A stretch of 48,870 bases of DNA from a virus: positions 1 to 48,870 of IMG/VR virus record IMGVR_UViG_3300046755_000023; one strand, 5' to 3'. Of the stretch, positions 1 to 7,986 are shown in pieces. Made by a program: the position numbers and the translations under genes. The notes beneath the pieces are model-generated. The model saw only the letters and a list, made by a program, of their open reading frames with translations, was not told where the DNA came from and searched no databases. How positions within the stretch are numbered: the first letter of the stretch is position 1; every line of letters begins with the position of its first letter.

Positions 1-259
1 CAACCTTTTGGTCTCCACCCACTACCACAAGTGTGCCACCTACAGGAATCGGTGCATCTTTTACGAGATGCACGTTGTCAACTGCACCGCTAGTACGACC
101 TGCGCCGTTCAGCTTCACACTAACCGTAATCTGTGAGGTTACGATGTTCGCAACTGACAGACCGATAATGGTGGTTTCGGTAGAGGAAGGACAGGTGTAA
201 ATGGTTGCGGCACCAGTGCCAACAGCCGTGTCCGTCTCACATAGAAAAGCGTTTGCCAT
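1..259 (-). CDS. Putative tail/virion protein, cut by window edge
   Basis: This ORF starts with ATG at 259 and runs off the left edge (86 codons visible). The visible part begins MANAFLCETDTAVG and reads as a beta-rich, Thr/Val-rich virion protein with an IPVGGTLVVVGGDQK stretch typical of small structural proteins in marine phages; I do not recognise a named family. A consensus promoter lies just upstream (280-308). If the window is a circular map, the frame continues without a stop into the fragment at the right edge, giving a 145-aa protein. The two halves look like different domains, so a true join is not proven. Confidence 0.7.
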   Translation of the reverse strand, partial: MANAFLCETDTAVGTGAATIYTCPSSTETTIIGLSVANIVTSQITVSVKLNGAGRTSGAVDNVHLVKDAPIPVGGTLVVVGGDQKV

Positions 260-279
260 GTTAATCCCTCTTCGGATAC

Positions 280-308
280 ATTATAGAATATTTTTCAGGG
301 GTTGTCAA
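280..308 (-). promoter_or_regulatory. Consensus sigma70 promoter
   Basis: Minus strand: -35 TTGACA (308-303), 17-bp spacer, -10 TATAAT (285-280). This is a 12/12 match with optimal spacing. It overlaps the last codons of the tail fibre gene and points at the ATG at 259. Expected start of transcription is near 273. Confidence 0.85.
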
Positions 309-2059
309 CCCAAAGCGATAGCCATAACTACAGACTGTCCAGCAGCATCAAAATCTGTGGTAGCTGCCGTAGCCGCTGTGCCGAGACCGAGTGTGGTGCG
401 CTGTGCCGAAGCGTTAGCATCATCGAGAAGAGCCTTACCGGCGGCGGTCAGGTCATACGTTGCTGCCGTGCCCGAGCCGGTGAATTGGATGCCCTTATCT
501 GCTGCGGATGTCAGACCGGCAAGTGCCGCGAGTTCCGCATCGTACGCCTGTACGTCTGTCCCGATAACAACGCCGAGTGTGGTACGTCCCGCTGCAGCAT
601 CAGCGTCATCAACCAGACTACGACCAAATGCCGTAAAGTCGGTGACTGCGTACGTATCGCTACCTGTAGTATAAATAACTTTATTCGCTGCGGTAGTGAG
701 GCCAGCAATAGAAGCGAGACCTGCGTCGTAAGCTTGGACATCAGAGCCAATGGCTACTCCCATAGTTGTGCGCTGTGCGCTTGCATTGGCATCGTCGAGC
801 AGTGCTTTACCAGCAGCAGTTAGGTCGTACGTAGCTGCAGAGCCGCTGCCGGTAAACTGGATTCCCTTGTCTGCGGCAGAAGTCAAACCTGCAAGTGCCT
901 GTAACTCAGCATCTAAACGGGCGTTAGCTACTGTGCCCGTAAGCTGAGAGGCGTCGATAGACTTGTTGGTGAGGGTCTGCGAACCAGAAAGGGTGGCAAC
1001 TGTGCTGTCGATTGCAACAGTCAGAGTGTTACTGGAGCCGCTGGTGTCAATACCCGTGCCGCCAGCAATGTCAAGCGTTTCACTGTCAAGGTCAATGCTT
1101 AGTGCGCCACCGCTGTCACCCTGAAAGTCGAGGTCGGATGCAGTCAGTTGCGCGTCTACGTACGCCTTGATGGCTTTGGCCGATGCGAGGGTGGTATCCG
1201 TGCCAGCTACACTCGACAGGTCCGTGTCGAGTACACCCGACTTGAGGTTGTCCACTTCGAGGTTCGACACTGTGTTGTTATCAGCATCGAGTGTCTTGTT
1301 TGTCAGGGTCTTTGTAGTTGCGGCGAGATACGTGTCGAAGGTGTCGACCGTAGTCTGACGCATTGTGCCGCCATCGTTGGTTACGATACCGTCACCACCC
1401 GCTACGGCTGTCGTGCCAGCAGACGTGCCACCATCCATCAGATTGAGTTCTGCGGGAGTGGCAGTTACGTTTGTGCCGCCGATGTCGAGGGTTGTCATCG
1501 ACACTTCGCCAGCAACAGTCAAGATGCCCGATGCGAGGGTCATCAAATCTGTGTCGCTGGTGTGACCGATAGTTGCACCGTCGATGTTGACGTTGTCGAT
1601 AACAGCCTGCGTGATTGCGCTGTTCGTGCCGAGCGTTGCGCCGTCGATTGAACCGCCGTCGATGTTGGCCGTATCCGCAGCCAAGCTGTCGATGTTGGCA
1701 GTGCCGTTTATGTGTAGGTCTTTGAACTGCTTGCTCGACGAGCCGAGATCAATATCGTTGTCGGTTGTCGGCTCGATCACGCCGTCCTTGAAGACAACCT
1801 GTTCTGTGGACGTACCCGATACGTCGATGCTGACTTCGATCTGATTGTTGGGATTGTCAACAACGACCTTGTTCTTTGGCGTGGTTTCGCCCGGATCACC
1901 GATGAGTCCGATGACCGGACCCTCTGCTGCCGTGCCGTCGTGCTTGTGGCCGGTCGAGTTGTTGAACGCAGCAAGAACCTGATCGAATTCGTTGTTACTG
2001 TGTGCGGCGGTGATAGTATCGCCGTCAGAGTAAGACGACTGTCTAGTGTAACCTGCCAT
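305..2059 (-). CDS. Tail fibre protein with tandem repeats
   Basis: This is a 584-aa fibre or collar-type tail protein. Residues 1-60 form a conserved-looking attachment region (SHNN/GHKHDG-like). Residues 90-300 contain short repeats of the 'L.NKT.' and '[11 protein letters not shown]' kind seen in trimeric phage fibres. Residues 384-560 hold about three 62-residue repeats built on [18 protein letters not shown] and [20 protein letters not shown]. Composition is Ala/Thr/Asp rich with no Cys. It is the last gene after the adaptor and nozzle genes, as expected for a receptor-contacting component. Host receptor cannot be read from sequence. Confidence 0.85.
   Translation of the reverse strand: MAGYTRQSSYSDGDTITAAHSNNEFDQVLAAFNNSTGHKHDGTAAEGPVIGLIGDPGETTPKNKVVVDNPNNQIEVSIDVSGTSTEQVVFKDGVIEPTTDNDIDLGSSSKQFKDLHINGTANIDSLAADTANIDGGSIDGATLGTNSAITQAVIDNVNIDGATIGHTSDTDLMTLASGILTVAGEVSMTTLDIGGTNVTATPAELNLMDGGTSAGTTAVAGGDGIVTNDGGTMRQTTVDTFDTYLAATTKTLTNKTLDADNNTVSNLEVDNLKSGVLDTDLSSVAGTDTTLASAKAIKAYVDAQLTASDLDFQGDSGGALSIDLDSETLDIAGGTGIDTSGSSNTLTVAIDSTVATLSGSQTLTNKSIDASQLTGTVANARLDAELQALAGLTSAADKGIQFTGSGSAATYDLTAAGKALLDDANASAQRTTMGVAIGSDVQAYDAGLASIAGLTTAANKVIYTTGSDTYAVTDFTAFGRSLVDDADAAAGRTTLGVVIGTDVQAYDAELAALAGLTSAADKGIQFTGSGTAATYDLTAAGKALLDDANASAQRTTLGLGTAATAATTDFDAAGQSVVMAIALG
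386..910 (-). repeat. Three-copy tandem coding repeat in tail fibre
   Basis: The unit is about 186 bp (62 codons). Copies 1 and 3 are nearly identical in protein ([18 protein letters not shown](S/T)AATYDL). Copy 2 is diverged ([19 protein letters not shown]). Such repeats allow changes in fibre length by recombination. Confidence 0.8.
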
Positions 2060-2062
2060 GTG

Positions 2063-3586
2063 TTATCTCCTCCCTCCCGGAGTAAATTCTAATTGATAAC
2101 CTTTTATAGATATCGGGGCTGCACCTTGTGTGTCGTCTAAGCGCACGGCTACTGTGAACCCTCCGCCTTCTACGCTCTGTCGTACGAGCGGTGTGCCTGA
2201 CGATCCGTACACTGCGGTGCCGTATGTCGACGCGGTCAGACCGTACAGAGCGATTGCGGAGCCTGTCGTTAAGTCGTACTCCGCTGGTTGCGGTACATCT
2301 GCCGAAGCGAAGTCGTAGCGAATACGGAACTTGGAGTTTACCGCACTTTCGTTTTCGTAGTTCCAGATGATGCGCTGCATCAACTTTCGTATACCCGCAT
2401 CTCCCATCGTGTAGTCGGGAGAGCGGTAAATTGCGTTTATGTTTGTGCCGTCGAAAGTGTTGCCCGACTCTTGCTTGTGAATGTAACCATCGTATCCCCC
2501 ATGCAGGATCGTTTCGACTCCGCTGATGAAACCGGACGCTGCACACGCTGGCTTGATACCCTTGAGGTCGGCATACTCCCAGCCCATGCCCCCCTCTACT
2601 CCTGCCTTGATGACGCCGATTACACCAAGTGCTGCTGCACTGGCCTGTGCGTCAGTAGGAAAGAACAAGCGATACTGAGTCTTGTTACGTATGACCAATG
2701 ACGAGATTCGTTCGGTCGATACGTTGTCGAGACGGGGCTGTATCTGTTTCGACACGGTGCCGAGTTCTACGTCGCCGATCTTTTCCGTACCTGCAATCGT
2801 ACGCAGTCCGTCCGGTGCAAGGAAGACAAGATCACCTGCAATTTCCTGTACGCTAAATCCGTCAATACATCCGATGTTACGTGTCACAGGGACGACAGCG
2901 AAGTCACTTATGCTAGACCCCTGTATTCGAAAAATAGATTCTTTGCAAAACACAAATAAGTTTTCACGGAAGACTTTGAGACCTGTGATGATGCCGTCAA
3001 CTTTGATGCTGCCGCCACCACTGCCCGGAGTAAAATCATCTTCATTAAAGGGCACACTAAATACAAGTTCTTGTGGACTTGCAGACATACCTGCGTAGAA
3101 TACGTGACTTCGGAACACCTCTACAAACGCGGGGTCTGCCGGTCTGCCACTCGCTGTTACGTCAGTAACACTGCTGTTGTTAAAGACTGATGCGTTGTTC
3201 GTCCCATCAACGTAAACAACTTTGTCAGTGCCGTCGAAGTTAAAGTTTGCAAACTGATACCGTCCGGCACTTGTTCGGCCTGAGTCTATCTCTGTCCACG
3301 ATCCGGTTGCGCCACCCTTGAATACTTTTTCACCACGTGCAGCAATGACCTGATCTTTGTAGATGTGTACGCCAAGAACCTTCTCACTAGATGCGCTGGT
3401 CTGTGGTACGATGTTCGAGTTGAACTTAGCGAACCCGTTGATACGACGGTATCCGCCGTTGATGTCAGGTTCAAAGTTTTGCAACTGTGTAGCTGCACCG
3501 GGGGGTAGGGTAAAGGCGTCCTTATCAAGCACCAAACCGCCGCCTAACCTCACAACAAATGGACTGAGTAGTGAAGTATCTGGCAT
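2063..3586 (-). CDS. Tail nozzle / tubular protein B-like beta-propeller
   Basis: This 507-aa protein has repeated hydrophobic/Gly blades (VLGVHIYKDQVIAARGEKVF, GDLVFLAPDGLRTIAG, ENLFVFCKESIFRIQGSS) typical of P22 gp10 or T7 gp12-type tail proteins that close the lower tail tube. The N-terminus (RLGGGLVLDKDAFTLPPGAA) matches the usual opening of marine phage nozzle proteins. It lies directly after the adaptor gene with a 1-nt overlap, the normal podovirus order. Assignment is by fold-like pattern and position. Confidence 0.75.
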   Translation of the reverse strand: MPDTSLLSPFVVRLGGGLVLDKDAFTLPPGAATQLQNFEPDINGGYRRINGFAKFNSNIVPQTSASSEKVLGVHIYKDQVIAARGEKVFKGGATGSWTEIDSGRTSAGRYQFANFNFDGTDKVVYVDGTNNASVFNNSSVTDVTASGRPADPAFVEVFRSHVFYAGMSASPQELVFSVPFNEDDFTPGSGGGSIKVDGIITGLKVFRENLFVFCKESIFRIQGSSISDFAVVPVTRNIGCIDGFSVQEIAGDLVFLAPDGLRTIAGTEKIGDVELGTVSKQIQPRLDNVSTERISSLVIRNKTQYRLFFPTDAQASAAALGVIGVIKAGVEGGMGWEYADLKGIKPACAASGFISGVETILHGGYDGYIHKQESGNTFDGTNINAIYRSPDYTMGDAGIRKLMQRIIWNYENESAVNSKFRIRYDFASADVPQPAEYDLTTGSAIALYGLTASTYGTAVYGSSGTPLVRQSVEGGGFTVAVRLDDTQGAAPISIKGYQLEFTPGGRR

Positions 3587-4248
3587 CAGACGGCCCTCAT
3601 GTAATCCTTATGGTTGATCAGTTCGACACGCAAGCGAAGCAATCCTTCCTTGTAGTCACGCAACGCAAGCTGTGAAAACTGAACATCAGAGCGAAGCATG
3701 TGAACGTAGTAACGAGCGCGGTTGACGATGACATCGTGAAAACGCTCGGGTATGACAGACACGTCGGTGTTGTTCGCCAAGTCTGACGTGGTCTGATAGT
3801 AGTAATACCTGACTGTATATGTTGATACATCAGGCACTGGAGACAGACCAATCTTTTGATCTGGCGTCTTGTAAACAAACTCTGGCAATGCACGAGACCC
3901 TGTGTCAGGATTGGTGTCTGCCTCGTTGCGCTGCTCCAAATACTCGTTAAACGATAAGTACTTCAGTTGTCTTTCCGCCGTGGATGCGGACTCTTGTACA
4001 GTAAAACTATCATAGTCGACAGTCTTTGCATCTGACTCTCGGGAATATTCTGCTGTTCCCGCAGTAGTCGTAAAAGACTGATTAACAACAGTAAACGGCC
4101 ACTCAACTTCGGAGTTGATAATGTCTCGCTGTGCTTTGTTGATGAAGTCTTTGACTGACGTTTGAATACCGCGTGTCGAAGAAACTGTGGTAATCTCCAC
4201 TTCATTGATCTCTCGTAACACAGCGTTGATAAGTTCTAAGAATGTCAT
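3586..4248 (-). CDS. Head-tail adaptor / tail tubular protein A-like
   Basis: This 220-aa protein opens with MTFLELINAVLREINE and has a helical N-terminal half (FINKAQRDIINSEVEWPF), a central beta region and a C-terminal helical hairpin (RFHDVIVNRARYYVHMLRSD). That pattern fits the T7 gp11 / P22 gp4 class of proteins docking under the portal. It precedes the nozzle gene with a 1-nt stop/start overlap, implying coupled translation. Confidence 0.75.
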   Translation of the reverse strand: MTFLELINAVLREINEVEITTVSSTRGIQTSVKDFINKAQRDIINSEVEWPFTVVNQSFTTTAGTAEYSRESDAKTVDYDSFTVQESASTAERQLKYLSFNEYLEQRNEADTNPDTGSRALPEFVYKTPDQKIGLSPVPDVSTYTVRYYYYQTTSDLANNTDVSVIPERFHDVIVNRARYYVHMLRSDVQFSQLALRDYKEGLLRLRVELINHKDYMRAV

Positions 4249-4509
4249 CTATCGTACCTTGCGATATGCGCGAGTCTTCTTCGCTATCTTCTTGGGTTGC
4301 TTCGCCACCTGTTTACCGGCCTTCGTCGCTTTACGCTTCGCGCGAGTCGTAGCAGCGTACTCTTTCGCAGAGAGTGCCTTAATGGCCTTTTCCGGTAGAT
4401 ATCGCTCCCCGGTTGCCTTTGAACCCTGTGTGGACGGCTTCCCACTCTTGGTACGCCACTTCTGCTTAGTCCACGCTGTCAAAGAGCGTTGGCTCTTCTT
4501 CTTCGGCAT
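4249..4509 (-). CDS. Small basic protein (DUF5872-like)
   Basis: This 86-aa, very Lys/Arg-rich protein (MPKKKSQRSLTAWTKQKW; SGKPSTQGSKATGERYLPEKA) matches a conserved basic family found in marine phages. Function is unknown; nucleic-acid binding is likely from charge alone. Its start overlaps the preceding gene by 44 nt and its stop abuts the adaptor gene. Confidence 0.75.
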   Translation of the reverse strand: MPKKKSQRSLTAWTKQKWRTKSGKPSTQGSKATGERYLPEKAIKALSAKEYAATTRAKRKATKAGKQVAKQPKKIAKKTRAYRKVR

Positions 4510-4687
4510 CGTACTCTATTTCCCACTCTATGAGGTGTATGCGGTGTAGCATGTCGTCGGCCTTGCTCCACGTGTGCAAAGCATCTTCGATATCCTCCAT
4601 GATGTCGGAGGTCTTAAATGTCTCAAGCGCATCTGCCTTCGTGGCTTCGTACCTGTGCTTGAGGGCTTCGATTACCATGCGATCCAT
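4466..4687 (-). CDS. Small acidic helical protein
   Basis: This 73-aa hypothetical protein is predicted helical, with an acidic tail (DAEEEEPTLFDSVD). A good ribosome site (AGGAG) precedes the ATG and a promoter with a perfect -10 lies about 20 bp upstream. It overlaps the basic protein gene by 44 nt. No family recognised. Confidence 0.65.
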   Translation of the reverse strand: MDRMVIEALKHRYEATKADALETFKTSDIMEDIEDALHTWSKADDMLHRIHLIEWEIEYDAEEEEPTLFDSVD

Positions 4688-4708
4688 GCAACTCTCCTAA
4701 ATAACCCT

Positions 4709-4737
4709 ATTATACCACAGTTATACAGAGTTTACAA
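4709..4737 (-). promoter_or_regulatory. Sigma70-type promoter before tail genes
   Basis: Minus strand: -35 TTGTAA (4737-4732), 17-bp spacer, -10 TATAAT (4714-4709) with an extended TG one base upstream. It sits in the only real gap (4688-4745) in this stretch and would drive the adaptor, nozzle and fibre genes. Confidence 0.75.
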
Positions 4738-4745
4738 GAAAAAAA

Positions 4746-5177
4746 CTATAACTTGCCCTGATGGTGCAGAAGAAGTGCGATGAACGCACCGAAGATAGTC
4801 AGGCCGAGAACAAAGAAGGTAGTTATGATCGTGATGTCAATTATCTTCTTGCGCTTACGGATTGTGGCTTCTTCTTGTTCCCGCCGTGCAATCCGAGCCT
4901 TTGCTTGGAAACGCTGCCAGTCATGCCACAAGCCGGGACGACCTGTGTAGATCATGATCTGCTTGAGTTGCTCTTCCTGCTCTCGTATCTGTTCGAGAGC
5001 CATGAACTCTTGTAGGTCAGAGCCGCCGCCCTTCTTGTTGGCCTTGCGCTGGAGGTCTTCCTTTGCACCGACGAAGCTTGCAATCGCGCTACCAGCAGCA
5101 GCAATGTCCTTGCCGTTCTGGACAGCCGTCTTGATAACGGCGAAGGCAGCGTTGGCAGCAGCGAGTTCGGCAAGCAT
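4746..5177 (-). CDS. Putative internal virion/membrane protein
   Basis: This 143-aa protein has an Ala-rich N-terminal helix (MLAELAAANAAFAVIKTAVQ), a charged coiled-coil-like middle (EQIREQEEQLKQIM; RREQEEATIRKRKK) and one strong membrane helix at about 112-135 (IIDITIITTFFVLGLTIFGAFI). Similar proteins occur in marine podoviruses near tail and lysis genes and are usually called structural. A spanin-like role cannot be excluded. Confidence 0.65.
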   Translation of the reverse strand: MLAELAAANAAFAVIKTAVQNGKDIAAAGSAIASFVGAKEDLQRKANKKGGGSDLQEFMALEQIREQEEQLKQIMIYTGRPGLWHDWQRFQAKARIARREQEEATIRKRKKIIDITIITTFFVLGLTIFGAFIALLLHHQGKL

Positions 5178-5365
5178 CAGTACACTCGTACACTTTCATC
5201 GACTAGTTTCGGTAGGCAGTACGCCGTAACCGTTTTCCCTTGTTTGTGGAGAGTTTGTGCGTACCACACGCAATCGTTCAAATCACGAAAGTACATGTCG
5301 CCGCTAACTTGACGCTTGTCCTCTCCTATGCCAAGAAAGACAAACAGGAGAAAGACGTGCTGCAT
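5177..5365 (-). CDS. Small exported two-Cys protein (paralogue C)
   Basis: This 62-aa protein has a hydrophobic N-terminus (MQHVFLLFVFLGIG) and then a short domain with two Cys (LNDCVWYAQ...TAYCLPKL). The same plan is seen in the proteins at 19211-19405 and 25267-25464. Secretion to the periplasm with one disulfide is inferred. Its ATG lies 2 nt after the upstream stop. No named family recognised. Confidence 0.6.
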   Translation of the reverse strand: MQHVFLLFVFLGIGEDKRQVSGDMYFRDLNDCVWYAQTLHKQGKTVTAYCLPKLVDESVRVY

Positions 5366-5367
5366 AG

Positions 5368-5730
5368 TTAGTCGCGGTAGCCGCCCCCTGCTTTCTTGTA
5401 TGCTTGTGCAAGCATCTGGGCTTTACGCGCCGACCACTGACCCGGCTTGCCGCCCTTCGAGCCAGCCTTGATACGGTTGAAGATGCGCTTTCTCATTCCG
5501 GGCTTAGTGTAGTTGCCAGCTTCATTAACTCGACTTTTGCTCTTCGTTTTAGGCTTCGACGATTTGCTAGCTTTTCTAACCCGGCCACCCTTCTTGAGTT
5601 CTTCTGTTTCCTCGACGCCTTTAATCTTTCCGGCGTTAGCTGTTGCGTAGAAGACTTGTTCACCCTTACGGCCCCCGTATGTGCGTTTCATGGATTGCAT
5701 GATCTTTTTGCCTTTGTCTGTTAGGGGCAT
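5368..5730 (-). CDS. Basic two-domain protein
   Basis: This 120-aa, strongly basic protein has an N-terminal part (MPLTDKGKKIMQSMKRTYG..KGEQVFYATANAGKIKGV) and a C-terminal part (KPGMRKRIFNRIKAGSKG, WSARKAQMLAQAYKKAGGGY). Both are conserved motifs in marine phage small proteins, often found as separate genes or fused as here. The middle is a Lys/Ser linker. Virion or DNA association is an inference from charge. Confidence 0.7.
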   Translation of the reverse strand: MPLTDKGKKIMQSMKRTYGGRKGEQVFYATANAGKIKGVEETEELKKGGRVRKASKSSKPKTKSKSRVNEAGNYTKPGMRKRIFNRIKAGSKGGKPGQWSARKAQMLAQAYKKAGGGYRD

Positions 5731-5960
5731 TACGTAATAGCGTAAGGATCACCGCGTTCGATGATCTTTATTCCCTTTTTCGAAGGTTTCATAGGGATAC
5801 CTTTACCTTTATCTTCCTCCATTTGACGAATACGTCCGGGAAGAGTTCTACGGCCCTCTTCAATTTCTCTGCGAAACTGTTGACCTGCGCCCATACGATA
5901 GTTGTAAGGAACTTCTGCACTAGACATAGCCCTACGCCCTTTTGCATATCCGCTACTCAC
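5730..5960 (-). CDS. Hypothetical 76-aa protein, GTG start
   Basis: I place the start at a GTG that shares its first base with the lysozyme stop codon. A GGGAG ribosome site lies 7 nt upstream, inside the lysozyme end. A longer reading frame exists upstream but would overlap lysozyme. The protein is polar with a basic C-terminus (MKPSKKGIKIIERGDPY). No family recognised. Confidence 0.55.
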   Translation of the reverse strand: MSSGYAKGRRAMSSAEVPYNYRMGAGQQFRREIEEGRRTLPGRIRQMEEDKGKGIPMKPSKKGIKIIERGDPYAIT

Positions 5961-6445
5961 TAGAACTCTCCCTTCTTCATCGCGTCCGAAAGTTTGACTG
6001 CTCTCGAACCTACTTGTGTGGCCCAACGCGAATCGAGCATCTCGACGGATGCTATGTCGAACTTATGTTCGTGGACCGCACTCCACATGTTTTTGAATTT
6101 ACAGAGGCGTGGCACACCCATATTGAAGGCCATGTCCATCAGGATCAGTTGACGTACAGCGTCTAAGTCGTTCACGCACGGATGTACGCGGCACAGTTCG
6201 TCCTCTACGATCTTGATGTCGTTCATGGCAAGATAACGTGCATCCGCTTCCGTGATACCGTGTTCGTACACGATAGCCATCGACGGAATGTCCATGTAAT
6301 CGAGTTCTTCTTTACTGATCCCCCGGTCTTTCAAATTGCGCCCGATACCAATAGTGTCGATGCCGAGAGTGTCCTGATACACAGTGAGGACCATGCCCTC
6401 GTGTGCAATCAGCTTGTCGAGAAAATGTGATGTGTTGTATTTCAT
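5960..6445 (-). CDS. T4-type lysozyme (GH24 endolysin)
   Basis: This 161-aa muramidase cleaves the glycan strands of peptidoglycan at lysis. The catalytic triad of T4 lysozyme is conserved in spacing: Glu16 (AHEG), Asp25 (YQDT) and Thr31 (DTIGIGRNL). The C-terminal RWATQVGSRAVKLSDAM matches the RW..Q...RA motif of the family. There is no signal peptide, so it should need a holin; two holin candidates lie just upstream. Confidence 0.95.
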   Translation of the reverse strand: MKYNTSHFLDKLIAHEGMVLTVYQDTLGIDTIGIGRNLKDRGISKEELDYMDIPSMAIVYEHGITEADARYLAMNDIKIVEDELCRVHPCVNDLDAVRQLILMDMAFNMGVPRLCKFKNMWSAVHEHKFDIASVEMLDSRWATQVGSRAVKLSDAMKKGEF

Positions 6446-6594
6446 TTGTTGTGTACTTTCTGTACGTCAAATGACGCACGAACGGACGCTCCCTTGTGAG
6501 GCTTGTACCCACCCGGAGGATTTTTCATAAGCTTGTAAGTTTTACCAGATTTCATCCAGTGGTAGCCTTTAGGGGCTGGTACTGACTTTTTCAT
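6442..6594 (-). CDS. Small basic protein
   Basis: This 50-aa protein (MKKSVPAPKGYHWMKSGKTY...PHKGASVRASFDVQKVHNK) belongs to a small family common in marine phages. The ATG at 6594 is preferred to an upstream in-frame start because GGAGAG lies 7 nt before it. It overlaps the holin-like gene by 26 nt and lysozyme by 4 nt (ATGA). Function unknown. Confidence 0.65.
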   Translation of the reverse strand: MKKSVPAPKGYHWMKSGKTYKLMKNPPGGYKPHKGASVRASFDVQKVHNK

Positions 6595-6799
6595 TCCGAT
6601 TCTCTCCACCCATCCAAATTCCAAACGCACCGGTCATGGCACCCATCACAACGCTTACAAATGCGGATTGTGCTGCTGTCGGGGCGTCCAAGTTCATAAA
6701 CCACTCTGCACAACGCCAACTCATCAGGGTCATGATGAGCATCATAAAACGGGGAAGAAGCTTCCACTGTGCAATTCGTTCGAAAGTCATCTCTGCCAT
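6569..6799 (-). CDS. Holin-like two-helix membrane protein
   Basis: This 76-aa protein has two predicted membrane helices (about 16-35, LPRFMMLIMTLMSWRCAEWF, and 42-64, TAAQSAFVSVVMGAMTGAFG) and a short charged tail. Size, topology and position between a 3TM holin and the endolysin fit a class II holin or antiholin. No experimental call is possible from sequence. Confidence 0.65.
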   Translation of the reverse strand: MAEMTFERIAQWKLLPRFMMLIMTLMSWRCAEWFMNLDAPTAAQSAFVSVVMGAMTGAFGIWMGGENRNEKVSTSP

Positions 6800-6801
6800 T
6801 G

Positions 6802-7191
6802 TTATTTCTTTCCGAAGAATTTGGCGGCACTACGAACACCGAAGGATGCGGCAACAATCACGCCTAGCGAGTATTGATACCATTGCGGCATAGCGTTGAG
6901 TTGTGCAAAACCATTGGCTACGATTCCCTCCATCCCGGGAATAAATGCAAGCACCAAAGGTACCGAAAATAAAATAACCAACCACTCGTCTTTCCACGAG
7001 GATTGGCTTCCCTTGATAGCTTCCAAGTCCCAGTCGATTTCACCGGTTGCTTTCTTTTCCATGATAGTTGCTTCGGCTTTCGCTTTGGCAACCTTTGCAC
7101 CGGTTTCGGCTTTTGTCTTTTCAACCTTGCCTTCGAGCCACGTACCCGCTAGTTGTGTGATCGGACCTACAAGTAAGTTTAACATTTCCAC
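6802..7191 (-). CDS. Holin, GTA_holin_3TM-like
   Basis: This 129-aa protein has an N-terminal amphipathic region (LLVGPITQLAGTWLEGK), a Lys/Ala-rich helix (KVAKAKAEATIMEKK), a conserved SSWKDEW motif, and two clear C-terminal membrane helices (LVILFSVPLVLAFIPGM; YSLGVIVAASFGVRSAAK). This matches the 3TM holins first described in alphaproteobacterial gene transfer agents. It would form the inner-membrane hole that releases the lysozyme. Confidence 0.85.
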   Translation of the reverse strand: MEMLNLLVGPITQLAGTWLEGKVEKTKAETGAKVAKAKAEATIMEKKATGEIDWDLEAIKGSQSSWKDEWLVILFSVPLVLAFIPGMEGIVANGFAQLNAMPQWYQYSLGVIVAASFGVRSAAKFFGKK

Positions 7192-7463
7192 CTCTTTCGT
7201 GCCTGACGAAGACGGCTATTCGGGTCTTTTGCTGCTTTGGGAAACTTTTTCATCTGACCCGCAGAACGGGCACAGAACGACTTGCGCCGTTTTGCTGCCT
7301 TGCTACCGGGCTTCACTTTGCCGGTGACTGCGGTCTTGAGTTTAGAGCCGGGGTTCTTCTTGCGGTAAGCCTTGACCCCAGCTTCGGTCATACCCGCACC
7401 CTTCTTGGTAGGGCGAAAGTTCTTCTTGTTACGGGCTGGCATCTTGTCGGCTTTACGGGCCAT
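7179..7463 (-). CDS. DUF6321-like basic protein
   Basis: This 94-aa, Lys/Arg-rich protein carries the conserved blocks KKGAGMTEAGVKAYRKKNPG, LKTAVTGKVKPGSKAAKRRK and SFCARSAGQMKKFP. It is a conserved marine phage family; the role is unknown and DNA or RNA binding is likely from charge. It is first in the lysis/tail unit after the promoter at 7491-7519 and overlaps the holin by 13 nt. Confidence 0.75.
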   Translation of the reverse strand: MARKADKMPARNKKNFRPTKKGAGMTEAGVKAYRKKNPGSKLKTAVTGKVKPGSKAAKRRKSFCARSAGQMKKFPKAAKDPNSRLRQARKRWKC

Positions 7464-7490
7464 ACGGTTTATCCCCGCAGGAGGTTCCTG

Positions 7491-7519
7491 CTTTTATCAC
7501 GTAATTAAAGAGATGTCAA
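7491..7519 (-). promoter_or_regulatory. Sigma70-type promoter for lysis/tail genes
   Basis: Minus strand: -35 TTGACA (7519-7514), 17-bp spacer, -10 TAAAAG (7496-7491) with an extended TG one base upstream. The -35 lies in the 3' arm of the terminator-like hairpin at 7515-7541, so read-through and initiation may influence each other. Confidence 0.6.
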
Positions 7520-7541
7520 GGGGGCACGTGGCCCCCCTGAC
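7515..7541 (-). terminator. Stem-loop after coat/decoration genes
   Basis: An 11-bp GC-rich stem (7531-7541 with 7515-7525, one G-U on the minus RNA) closes a 5-nt loop just after the decoration gene stop. The following run is T-rich (ATCTCTTTAATT) but not a clean U tract, so partial termination is more likely than full. A second smaller hairpin (GCAGGA/TCCTGC) lies at 7476-7490. Confidence 0.55.
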
Positions 7542-7548
7542 AGGTTGG

Positions 7549-7971
7549 TTAGGCGAACGAAGCCGCCGTCTCTGCAGTACCGAGTTCTGCAATCACTGCG
7601 AACACGCGCACCTTACCGTCGAAAGTTGCCGTGTTGGCAATCAGGTCGATGGTATCGGCAGCGGTGTACAGCTTTGCAGTACCGGCTGCGTTGTTGATCT
7701 CGTGGCCGGTAGCAGTACCGTCCAGAGCAGCAACGTAGAGATCATCGTCTGCGTCGTCACCGAGATCGAGGACTGGCGAACCAGTTGATGCAGCAGTGAG
7801 GACTTCCACACCCGCCATGAGGACGAGAGTGTTTGCCTTCATTTCGAAAACCTCAACGGAGTCCGAAGTGGTCAGGCTAGTAGACGAGAAGTCGAGAACG
7901 ACTTCAACGATCTGTGGCTTAATGCCCAGAGGGACACCAGCGACAGCACCAGTTACAGTATAAGTAGCCAT
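7549..7971 (-). CDS. Putative capsid decoration protein
   Basis: This 140-aa, beta-rich, Ala/Thr/Asp-rich protein without Cys (MATYTVTGAVAGVPLGI; EVFEMKANTLVLMAGVEVLT) follows the coat gene by 15 nt. Such proteins next to the coat gene in marine phages are generally small structural components coating the head. Function is inferred from position and composition. Confidence 0.6.
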   Translation of the reverse strand: MATYTVTGAVAGVPLGIKPQIVEVVLDFSSTSLTTSDSVEVFEMKANTLVLMAGVEVLTAASTGSPVLDLGDDADDDLYVAALDGTATGHEINNAAGTAKLYTAADTIDLIANTATFDGKVRVFAVIAELGTAETAASFA

Positions 7972-7986
7972 TACAAAGTCTCCCTA

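Noticed and set aside
302-1651. Several plus-strand frames of 60-170 aa
   Set aside because: They are antisense to the repetitive tail fibre gene and repeat its structure; no ribosome sites or family features.
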